Below, piece by piece: positions 1 to 5,813 of a DNA stretch of 8,971 nucleotides; the first letter of the stretch is position 1, and every line of letters starts with the position of its first letter. The DNA lies in contig CAIVDG010000347.1 of the NCBI GenBank assembly GCA_903904615.1, forward strand, positions 1 to 8,971, in the 5' to 3' direction. Origin of the DNA: an uncultured Acidimicrobiaceae bacterium. Its GTDB lineage: Bacteria > Actinomycetota > Acidimicrobiia > Acidimicrobiales > Ilumatobacteraceae. Both the position numbers and the translations under genes were made by a program. Below the pieces are notes generated by a model that saw only the letters and a program-made list of their open reading frames with translations, ran no database searches and was not told the origin of the DNA.

Positions 1-1997
1 CTGACCCGGCCTTCAATTCCTAAAGCATCGAGAACTACAGGGTCGATCTCGCCGACAACGCCCACAACCTTCTTGCCGCGAGCAAGAGTTGCAGAACGCG
101 TGGGGTGTAGACCTGCAGGGACACGAGACTGATCGAGTTGTGCACCTACCGATAATGCGTCACACAATGCATTCCATTGCGCGAGAGCAGTTTCTGCTGT
201 TCCACCCACGACCAGAACTGCCAACTGTTCTGATTCGTCAGGCAATTGCTGTCCCGATGAGGGATACACATGCCCAATTTCCCACAGACCAATCTTTGGG
301 GCGCGATGCGACTGGTTATAACGCAATGATTTCAATAAACCGGGGCGCAATGATGTGCGCAAAATTGATTCGTCTGCCACCAATGGGTTCGCCAATCGCA
401 ATGCCGACTCTTCAGATAATCCAACCGCAGGCAAATCTCCGATAGCAAGAAAGGGAGACGGCATTGCTTCGTCGAGGCCAAGCCCCACAAGAACCCTGCG
501 CACAATACGACGACGTTGCTGCAACGAAGACAAACGCCCATGCACCGTGGACTTCGGGACCGTTTTGCCGATGTTGTCGTATCCGAAGTGGCGAGCGACT
601 TCCTCAATAATGTCCACCGACTGCGCACAGTCGGGTCGCCACGTAGGAACAGTTGTTGTGAGAATGTCACCTGCGACAGTCGGAGCGAGACCGATTGCTT
701 CAAGAATGGAGACTGCAGTATCTACTGGAATGTGTACGCCCAGCAGGTTGTCCATGTGCTCAAGCGACACTGTGACCTGCACAGGCTGAGGGCAAGAGGC
801 GGTCTGTACCAAAGTTGCACCAGTATGCAGAGTTGCATTCGGGGATGTTTCACGAAGAATGGTGACAAAGCGCTCTGCTCCTGCCAACCAACCATGTGGA
901 TTCACTCCACGCTCAAAACGAATAGACGCTTCGGAGCGAAGTCCGTGACGTTGGGCAGCGAAGCGAATGGGGTCGGGAGCAAACCATGCGCTCTCTAAAG
1001 CCAACGTTGTTGTTGAATCTGTAATTTCCGAGTGCAGGTCACCCATTACTCCGGCAAGACCAACACCGACATTGGATTCACCATTGCAAATAAGCAGATC
1101 GTCAACATGCAATGTGCGCTCTTGGCCGTCGAGAGTGGTGAGGGTCTCCCCTGCTTGAGCAAAACGAATACGGAATGACGACACCTTCTCGGCGTCGTAT
1201 GCATGGTTTGGTTGGTTCAATTCCAACATGACCAAGTTTGATGCGTCGACCACATTGTTGATGGAGCGCATTCCTAAGTGGGCAAGACGCGCCGAGACCC
1301 ACCGAGGTGACGGACCAACCACAACATTGCTGAGATACGACAACGAGAATGATCCGCAATTGTCTGGAGCATCGATAACCACCGGAAGTGAAGTGGCAGA
1401 GCCTTGTGAACCAATGTCTAGACGAGGGCCACGCAATGCAACACCAAAGTGAGCGGCCAAGTCGCGCGCGACACCAAGGTGACCCCAGCAATCTGCGCGA
1501 TTACGTGTGAGATCAAGATCGAACACCACATCGTGTTCGATACCAAGCGCGTCAAATGGACTCACGCCCAACTGAACATCACTAGGCAAGATGAGAAGAC
1601 CAGATGACTCGTCGCTCATTCCCAGTTCAACTTCTGAACACAACATGCCTTCGGAGTCGATTCCTAAGATTCCGCGACGGGCAATTTCCATACCGTTTGG
1701 CATGGTGGTACCAAGCGTTGCCAAGGGGACGATGTCCTCTTCTTTCATGTTGGTGGCGCCGCACCACACGTGTCGTTCTTGGCCATCGCCAGCGTCAACG
1801 AAACAACGAGTGACCTTCGCGGCGTCGGGGTGCTTCTCCATACGAAGAATTCGTGCAGTGACAACACCAGGTACCGGCGCGCCAACAACAATCATCTCTT
1901 CGACAGCGAGACCCAATGAGTTCAATGCGAGAGCGACAGCATCGGGATCGGCAGGAATATCTGCCATCTCGCGAAGAATGGACAATAAGACTTTCAC
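1..1997 (-). CDS. pheT: Phenylalanyl-tRNA synthetase beta subunit, 3' end cut by the window
   Basis: This is the beta subunit of the cytosolic (alpha-beta)2 enzyme that attaches phenylalanine to tRNA-Phe; it carries the tRNA-binding and editing parts. I translated the minus strand by hand: the frame is open for 665 codons without a stop or frameshift. Domains in order are an N-terminal helix region (starting MKVLLSILREMADIP), an EMAP-like tRNA-binding domain at about 42-150 containing GMLCSE near 118, a B3/B4 editing domain at about 200-370 containing RFERGVNP, and a B5 domain at about 404-473. In B5, D456, D462, E465 and E466 match the family's magnesium ligands. The catalytic-like core then begins. 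Family members run to about 800 residues, so the C-terminal part, including the anticodon-binding FDX-ACB domain, lies outside the window. The start is GTG at 1997-1995, overlapping the pheS TGA as GTGA, with GGAG 8 bases upstream. This implies translational coupling to pheS. Confidence 0.97.
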   Translation of the reverse strand, partial: MKVLLSILREMADIPADPDAVALALNSLGLAVEEMIVVGAPVPGVVTARILRMEKHPDAAKVTRCFVDAGDGQERHVWCGATNMKEEDIVPLATLGTTMPNGMEIARRGILGIDSEGMLCSEVELGMSDESSGLLILPSDVQLGVSPFDALGIEHDVVFDLDLTRNRADCWGHLGVARDLAAHFGVALRGPRLDIGSQGSATSLPVVIDAPDNCGSFSLSYLSNVVVGPSPRWVSARLAHLGMRSINNVVDASNLVMLELNQPNHAYDAEKVSSFRIRFAQAGETLTTLDGQERTLHVDDLLICNGESNVGVGLAGVMGDLHSEITDSTTTLALESAWFAPDPIRFAAQRHGLRSEASIRFERGVNPHGWLAGAERFVTILRETSPNATLHTGATLVQTASCPQPVQVTVSLEHMDNLLGVHIPVDTAVSILEAIGLAPTVAGDILTTTVPTWRPDCAQSVDIIEEVARHFGYDNIGKTVPKSTVHGRLSSLQQRRRIVRRVLVGLGLDEAMPSPFLAIGDLPAVGLSEESALRLANPLVADESILRTSLRPGLLKSLRYNQSHRAPKIGLWEIGHVYPSSGQQLPDESEQLAVLVVGGTAETALAQWNALCDALSVGAQLDQSRVPAGLHPTRSATLARGKKVVGVVGEIDPVVLDALGIEGRV

Positions 1998-3031
1998 GAG
2001 AACTGCTCCGTGAATCTGATGTCGTCCGAGTACATGTCGCGAAGATCGTTCACACCGTGACGTTCCTTGGCCATGCGGTCAATTCCGAATCCGAAAGCAA
2101 AGCCACTCCACTCGTTCGGGTCTAGTCCGCCAGCACGCAACACGTGTGGGTGCACCATTCCACAGCCGCCCAACTCAATCCAGGAACCATCGGGGCGACG
2201 AATGTCGAATTCAGCACTGGGTTCGGTAAATGGGAAATATGACGGGCGAAGACGACTGGTGAAACCAGAACCAAAGAATGCCTTCGTAAACGACTCAATC
2301 GTTCCGGCGAGATCGGCGAATGTAATTCCACGATCGATGACAAGACCTTCGATTTGATGGAACACGGGCATGTGCGTTGCGTCAGGTGTCTCTTTGCGGA
2401 ACACTCGACCCGGCATGACGGCGTAAATGGGCGGTGGCCACTCTTGCATCACGCGAATTTGTACGGGAGATGTGTGCGTACGCAACACCACACTTCCCTC
2501 AACATCGCTCTCGATGAAGAGTGTGTCCCACATACTGCGAGCTGGGTGACTTGGCGGCATGTTGAGCGCTTCAAAGTTGTAAAAGTCAGTCTCTACTTCT
2601 GGTCCTTCAGCAATTTGAAAACCAAGCCCAATGAAAACATCTTCCAAACGCTCTGTTGCCTGAGTAACAAGATGCATTCGCCCACGACGCTGCGTCGCTT
2701 GCGCAGACAAGGCCACTTCGGTCATGTCGACGCGCTCGGCTTCTACTTGTGATGCGAACTCAGCAGTGCGCAATTCGCGGCTTCGCGCATCGGCTGCAGA
2801 CTGCAGTTCGTTCATTGCATCGTTCACGGCAGAACCAAGAGCTTTTCGCGCTTCAATGTCGGTGACCTTGCCCAACGAGGACTTCACGGTTGCAATGGCG
2901 CCCTTCTTCCCTGTGAGCGCAGACATGAGAGCTCGAAGGTCGTCGCTTGATGTGCACGAGCCAATGCTGGCAACTCCCTCTGCGAGGGCCGATGCAAGTT
3001 GTTGCATTTCAGGAGAAGAAGAAGTTGACAT
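1994..3031 (-). CDS. pheS: Phenylalanyl-tRNA synthetase alpha subunit
   Basis: This is the catalytic alpha subunit of phenylalanyl-tRNA synthetase, a class II enzyme that forms Phe-AMP and charges tRNA-Phe together with PheT. The 345 residues are full length for the bacterial family. Residues 1-115 form the coiled-coil arm that binds tRNA, including the conserved GKKGAI around 41-46. The class II core follows: GPEVETDFYNFEALN at 143-157, LRTHTSPVQIRVM at 183-195, the motif 2 region RVFRKETPDATH at 209-220, FHQIEG at 224-229, and the C-terminal WIELGGCGMVHPHVL then FAFGFGIDR (motif 3) at 284-319. The ATG at 3031 has only a weak, distant GGAG upstream. The gene begins 44 bases after the methyltransferase stop, so it is probably read through from the infC cluster, although a local promoter cannot be excluded. 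I see no leader peptide or T-box in that gap. Confidence 0.97.
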   Translation of the reverse strand: MSTSSSPEMQQLASALAEGVASIGSCTSSDDLRALMSALTGKKGAIATVKSSLGKVTDIEARKALGSAVNDAMNELQSAADARSRELRTAEFASQVEAERVDMTEVALSAQATQRRGRMHLVTQATERLEDVFIGLGFQIAEGPEVETDFYNFEALNMPPSHPARSMWDTLFIESDVEGSVVLRTHTSPVQIRVMQEWPPPIYAVMPGRVFRKETPDATHMPVFHQIEGLVIDRGITFADLAGTIESFTKAFFGSGFTSRLRPSYFPFTEPSAEFDIRRPDGSWIELGGCGMVHPHVLRAGGLDPNEWSGFAFGFGIDRMAKERHGVNDLRDMYSDDIRFTEQFS

Positions 3032-3075
3032 GCCGATGAAACGCTACTCCGATGCCCGTTGCATACGCGGGAGGA

Positions 3076-3840
3076 TTAGCCCTGTTCCCCTTCATTTCGA
3101 GTGCGACTGATGTGCATAGCCATGACGGTTCCTGCCATTGCCACGTTCATGCTCTCGGAGCGACCCACGTGATGAATGGTGACCCACATGTCGACATCCG
3201 CATCTGACGCAAGGCCATGAGCCTCGTTGCCAAGAACTATTCCCACACATCCAGAAAGGTCGGTGTTGTACAACGATTCAGGCTGTGATGCACCCAGCGA
3301 GTCGTGAGAGGTGGTGCCCAGCAGTCGCACACCAGCTTCACGAAGAACCGACAGAGAGTCGACCTGCCAGACCGGCACATGAAACACGGCACCGGCAGAT
3401 GCCCGAACAACTTTTGGCGACCACGGATCGACGGTTGCGCCCACCAAGACAACCCCACGGGCGCCAGCCGCTTCGGCAGTACGCGTCAGTGTTCCGAGAT
3501 TTCCCGGATCGGAGACTTCATGCAGCACCAGAAGCCAATCGTGAGGCGTGAAATTCATTGGGCCAGCGTCGGGCATGGCACAGACAACCAAGATGCCTCG
3601 CGGTGATTCTGTGTCGCTGACCGAATTAAAGGTTCGCGAGTCCAGTTCATACACATCGATTGGTGCCACGTAGTCGTCGTAATCGTCACGCACGTACTGC
3701 TCGACAATGCGAAGACCCGCCGCAACTGCTTCGCGCACGAGCGTGGGACCTTCGACAACGAACTCACTTTCCTCATAACGGAAACTGCGGCGCCCAATAA
3801 GGCGCCGCAGAGTCTGAACCCGAGGGTTCGAAGATGACAG
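3076..3840 (-). CDS. TrmH/SpoU-family RNA 2'-O-methyltransferase, probable CTG start
   Basis: This is a SPOUT-class enzyme that transfers a methyl group from S-adenosylmethionine to a ribose 2'-OH of rRNA or tRNA; it resembles the TsnR-like protein found beside rplT and pheS in actinobacteria. The exact target cannot be read from sequence. Numbered from the CTG at 3840 (254 residues), the N-terminal substrate-binding region includes NPRVQTLRRLIGRR (5-18) and FVVEGPTLV (27-35). The knotted SPOUT domain shows motif 1 near NLGTLTRTAEAAGA (114-127), motif 2 IVLGNEAHGL (201-210) and motif 3 ESMNVAMAG (229-237). The first ATG/GTG/TTG in frame is GTG at 3738, which would remove the conserved NPRV and FVVEGP segments. 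The frame is open upstream to a TGA inside rplT, offering only CTG at 3840, CTG at 3855 (overlapping the rplT stop as CTGA) or an ATT at 3894. I prefer 3840. The family is certain; the start is not. Confidence 0.9.
   Translation of the reverse strand: MSSSNPRVQTLRRLIGRRSFRYEESEFVVEGPTLVREAVAAGLRIVEQYVRDDYDDYVAPIDVYELDSRTFNSVSDTESPRGILVVCAMPDAGPMNFTPHDWLLVLHEVSDPGNLGTLTRTAEAAGARGVVLVGATVDPWSPKVVRASAGAVFHVPVWQVDSLSVLREAGVRLLGTTSHDSLGASQPESLYNTDLSGCVGIVLGNEAHGLASDADVDMWVTIHHVGRSESMNVAMAGTVMAMHISRTRNEGEQG
3785..3810 (-). terminator. Perfect 10-bp GC-rich hairpin after rplT, inside the next gene
   Basis: On the minus strand the arms CTGCGGCGCC and GGCGCCGCAG are exact complements around a six-base loop (TTATTG), followed by TTTCCG. 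It sits 41 bases after the rplT stop. The position suits a terminator or attenuator for infC-rpmI-rplT, but the T-run is only three bases. The same bases encode LRRLIGRRS of the methyltransferase, so the hairpin may instead limit translation or be partly a by-product of arginine-rich codons. The structure is certain; its function is not. Confidence 0.45.
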
Positions 3841-3851
3841 TGGTGTCCGGC

Positions 3852-4208
3852 TCAGGCCAGCGCAGCCTTTGCCGACTGAACCAAAGCGGTGAATGCTTCA
3901 GCATCGTGAACTGCGAGATCGGCAAGGATCTTGCGGTCTACTTCAATACCTGCTGCATTAAGTCCTGCAATGAAGCGGCTGTACGAGATGTCGTTCAAGC
4001 GGCATGCAGCGTTAATGCGCTGAATCCACAGACGACGGAACTCGCCTTTCTTTGCGCGACGGTCGCGGAATGCGTATTGACCAGAGTGCAAGACCTGTTC
4101 GTTAGCGGCGCGGAATGAACGGCTCTTATTGCCGTAGTAACCCTTTGCCTTTTCCAGTACTGCGCGGTGCTTCTTGCGAGCGTGAACGGCTCTTTTGACG
4201 CGTGCCAT
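3852..4208 (-). CDS. rplT: 50S ribosomal protein L20
   Basis: L20 binds 23S rRNA early in assembly of the large ribosomal subunit, and in several bacteria it represses its own operon. The 118 residues are the usual length and start MARVKRAVHARKKHRAVLEKA. The basic N-terminal extension (1-60) carries the family pattern KGYYGNKSRSFRAANEQ followed by YAFRDRRAKKGEFRRLWIQRINAA, and the helical C-terminal domain contains YSRFIAGLNAAGIEVDRKILADLA. The ATG at 4208 has a clear TAGGAGA five bases upstream, within the 28-base gap after rpmI. It is the third gene of the infC-rpmI-rplT cluster. Its stop TGA overlaps a CTG that could start the following methyltransferase. Confidence 0.98.
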   Translation of the reverse strand: MARVKRAVHARKKHRAVLEKAKGYYGNKSRSFRAANEQVLHSGQYAFRDRRAKKGEFRRLWIQRINAACRLNDISYSRFIAGLNAAGIEVDRKILADLAVHDAEAFTALVQSAKAALA

Positions 4209-4236
4209 GTGATTCTCCTAACTCTTCTTCTGTGGC

Positions 4237-4434
4237 CTAGCGCTCACCAAGGAGGCGCTTGATCTTGCGGGCATCACCAGGATGAACGTCGACATCGCCT
4301 GCAAGGCGACGCGTACGAACGCTGGACTTCTTTTCGAAGAGGTGCTGGCGGTTCGCCTGTTGGCGACGCAGCTTGCCAGAGCCGGTCTTCTTGAACCGCT
4401 TTGCCGCGGTCTTGCTTGTCTTCATCTTTGGCAT
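4237..4434 (-). CDS. rpmI: 50S ribosomal protein L35
   Basis: L35 is a small basic protein of the large ribosomal subunit. At 65 residues it has the normal length. It starts with the family signature MPKMKTSKTAAKRFKKTGSGK, followed by lysine- and arginine-rich sequence and a C-terminal GDARKIKRLLGER. The ATG at 4434 lies 12 bases after the infC stop, and the ribosome-binding sequence AAGAGGA overlaps that stop codon, so translation is probably coupled to infC. It lies between infC and rplT in the classic order. Confidence 0.98.
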   Translation of the reverse strand: MPKMKTSKTAAKRFKKTGSGKLRRQQANRQHLFEKKSSVRTRRLAGDVDVHPGDARKIKRLLGER

Positions 4435-4446
4435 GTTCTGTTCCTC

Positions 4447-5061
4447 TTACTCGTTGTCGTTCTCTTCGGTTGGAGCAGGCGCTGGGCTTTCGGCCTGTGG
4501 TGCGTCTGTTCCGTCCTTATCGGTCTTCTTGGCGGGTGCCTTCTTGTCTGGAGAGAGAACCATGGTCATGTTGCGCCCCTCGAGACGAGCCTGGGTTTCC
4601 ACCTTTGCAAGTGGTCCAAGTTGTTCGAGTGCCGCATCGAGAATTTTTGCTCCCAACTCTGGGTGAGCCACCTCTCGTCCACGGAACTGCAAGGTGACTT
4701 TTACCTTGTGTCCGTCTTCGAGGAAGTCGCGCATGTGGCGAACCTTCGTATCGAAGTCACCCTTTCCGATCTTTGGTCGGAACTTCACCTCTTTGATGGT
4801 GACGTGAGTGGTCTTCTTACGGGATTCTTTTGCCTTCTGCGCCTCTTCGTATCGGAACTTTCCGTAGTCCATGATTCGACACACTGGTGGGTTTGCGAGT
4901 GGTGCAACCTCGACAAGATCGAGATCGAGTTCGCGGGCCAACGTGAGTGCGTCTGCAGTGGAGCGAATGCCCACTTGACTTCCATCGGGTCCGATCAGGC
5001 GTACTTCGCGCGCACGGATGCGCTCGTTGTACCTGGGCTCGTTATTCTGCGGCGTAGCTAT
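4447..5061 (-). CDS. infC: Translation initiation factor IF-3, probable ATA start
   Basis: IF3 binds the 30S subunit, prevents premature 50S joining and rejects wrong initiator tRNA and start codons. The N-terminal domain runs from EPRYNERIRAREVRLIGPDG to about residue 75, then LDLVEVAPLANPPVCRIMDYGK and a basic linker (KAKESRKK). The C-terminal domain contains TIKEVKFRPKIGKGDFDTK, VKVTLQFRGRE and GRNMTMVLSP. A lysine- and then acid-rich tail closes the protein (KKAPAKKTDK, ending EENDNE). The frame is open upstream to an ATG at 5172, but those extra 37 residues look unlike IF3, so I place the start at ATA 5061-5059, giving 204 residues. A weak AGAGAG lies six bases upstream. Non-AUG starts for infC are established in other bacteria (AUU in E. 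coli), where they allow self-regulation. If annotated from ATG the gene would end at 5172. Product certain; start moderate. Confidence 0.95.
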   Translation of the reverse strand: MATPQNNEPRYNERIRAREVRLIGPDGSQVGIRSTADALTLARELDLDLVEVAPLANPPVCRIMDYGKFRYEEAQKAKESRKKTTHVTIKEVKFRPKIGKGDFDTKVRHMRDFLEDGHKVKVTLQFRGREVAHPELGAKILDAALEQLGPLAKVETQARLEGRNMTMVLSPDKKAPAKKTDKDGTDAPQAESPAPAPTEENDNE

Positions 5062-5277
5062 GACTGTCTCTCTTGTGCAATGGGCCTCGCCCTCCTCTGT
5101 AATGAAACGCTTTCGCGGATCGTTCGTGACAATGCACGAAGCAGACAGAGAGCGACCAAGAGGTGCTCGCATTCTCGACCTACTGCACTCCCACTGGGGT
5201 GAGCAGGTGGGGGCCGAAACCCCACTTCGTTTAATTGACCTGAATTAGGGTACCGCCCAAGGAGCCGACACGACACC
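5062..5277. promoter_or_regulatory. Divergent control region between infC and the DUF1844 gene, with foldable infC leader
   Basis: This 216-base region separates two divergent starts and must hold both promoters, though I see no convincing paired -35/-10 set. AT-rich sequence at 5230-5247 (TAATT and AATTA inverted) is the likeliest core promoter area. On the infC side there are inverted repeats: AGGTGGGG at 5205-5212 with CCCCACTT at 5220-5227, a competing CCCAC (5190-5194) that can pair with GTGGG (5207-5211), and TTCGTG (5123-5128) with CACGAA (5135-5140). AGGAGG occurs at 5096-5091 on the minus strand. Such structure fits a leader regulated by L20 or IF3, as known for this operon elsewhere, but I cannot match it to a described leader family. 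Confidence 0.4.
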
Positions 5278-5592
5278 ATGCCTACAAACAACCCCGAAAC
5301 CGACGACACCGCCGCCGAAGCCCTCGAGGCCGTCGCCGAAGCCAGACAACGCCTTGCCGAGGTGCCCGCCTCTGTTGTGGTCACCAATCACGCCATGGGA
5401 CTCTTTGAATTGGCCGCCATTCACTTATCGGCCGAGCCAGCCAGACTTCAAGACGCCCAGATCGCTATCGACGCTTTGGGACTCTTAGTGGACGGGCTCG
5501 GTGAGCGCCTTGGGGAGCACTACGACACATTGGTCGCAGCTCTGGGGAACATACGACTGGTGTATGTCCAGAAGTCCAGCCCAGCCGACTAG
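5278..5592 (+). CDS. DUF1844-family small protein
   Basis: This is a 104-residue protein of the DUF1844 type, whose function is unknown. Residues 1-30 are acidic, alanine-rich and probably disordered. The family core spans about 33-97: VVVTNHAMGLFELAAIHLS (33-51), then a helix with DAQIAIDALGLLVDGLGERLG (59-79), and a closing segment LVAALGNIRLVYVQ (85-98) that corresponds to the usual 'L..L+..Fv' ending. It has no signal peptide and no membrane segment, so it is probably cytosolic and helical. The ATG at 5278 has AAGGAG 13 bases upstream, a rather long spacing. It is divergent from infC; from memory DUF1844 genes are often found beside infC in actinobacteria, hinting at a translation-linked role. 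Its TAG stop directly abuts the stop of the convergent cold-shock-like gene. Confidence 0.8.
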   Translation: MPTNNPETDDTAAEALEAVAEARQRLAEVPASVVVTNHAMGLFELAAIHLSAEPARLQDAQIAIDALGLLVDGLGERLGEHYDTLVAALGNIRLVYVQKSSPAD

Positions 5593-5604
5593 TTACTGCG
5601 GCTG
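5582..5604. terminator. Inverted repeat across two convergent stop codons
   Basis: CAGCCG (5582-5587) and CGGCTG (5599-5604) are exact complements around an 11-base loop that contains both stop codons, TAG of the DUF1844 gene and TAA of the opposite gene. It could form a hairpin in transcripts from either strand and help end both, but there is no T-run on either side. Evidence for termination is weak. Confidence 0.25.
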
Positions 5605-5805
5605 AATATCAAACGCTTCGTCTCGCACCACGTGGAACGCCGTGGTGAACGAAACGGACTGCCCAACGCTGATCATTCGCGAACCGTCAGCAATGACTGC
5701 GCAATGAAATGGCCACACCTGACCACTGTCGTCTGTGATTTCTCCAAGTCCGCGGCGTGAATCAAACTGCGTGACGGAGCCGGTGAGTCGCGACGATGAC
5801 GTCAT
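5593..5805 (-). CDS. Small divergent cold-shock-domain protein
   Basis: This 70-residue protein has the length and pattern of a single cold-shock (CSD, OB-fold) domain, a family that binds single-stranded RNA or DNA. GSVTQFDSRRGLGEI (9-23) aligns with the consensus GTVKWFN..KGFGFI, VWPFHCAVI (30-38) with the VFVHFSAI strand, and ISVGQSVSFTT (45-55) with the 'l.eGq.V.F' strand. Several nucleic-acid-contacting aromatics are replaced: the Trp of KWF is Gln, both Phe of RNP1 are changed (L and E), and RNP2 reads WPFHCA. Phe34 and His35 remain. Binding may therefore be altered or weak. The ATG at 5805 begins 8 bases after the hisG stop, so it is probably the last gene of the def-fmt-hisG cluster; no clear ribosome-binding site is visible. 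An annotation pipeline may call it hypothetical. Confidence 0.75.
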   Translation of the reverse strand: MTSSSRLTGSVTQFDSRRGLGEITDDSGQVWPFHCAVIADGSRMISVGQSVSFTTAFHVVRDEAFDIQPQ

Positions 5806-5813
5806 ATTGGGAA

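Noticed and set aside
89..998. Several plus-strand open frames of 118-160 codons over pheT
   Set aside because: The minus-strand PheT frame is continuous here and shows the B3/B4 and B5 domains. The plus frames are shadows.
1..1997. Possible frameshift or decay in pheT, because no long minus-strand ORF is apparent with an ATG start
   Set aside because: Codon-by-codon reading from the GTG at 1997 shows no stop or frame break to the window edge. The gene is simply cut by the boundary and starts with GTG.
3032..3075. A phenylalanine attenuator or T-box ahead of pheS
   Set aside because: The gap is only 44 bases. I see no run of Phe codons in a leader frame, no T-box motif and no terminator.
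4282..5202. A 306-codon plus-strand open frame antisense to rpmI and infC
   Set aside because: It is the mirror of well-supported genes. Its product is Leu/Val/Cys-rich with no recognisable family, and no ribosome-binding site supports it.
5205..5227. GC stem followed by TTCGTTT, resembling a plus-strand terminator
   Set aside because: No plus-strand gene lies upstream for it to terminate. It more likely folds in the infC leader on the minus strand.
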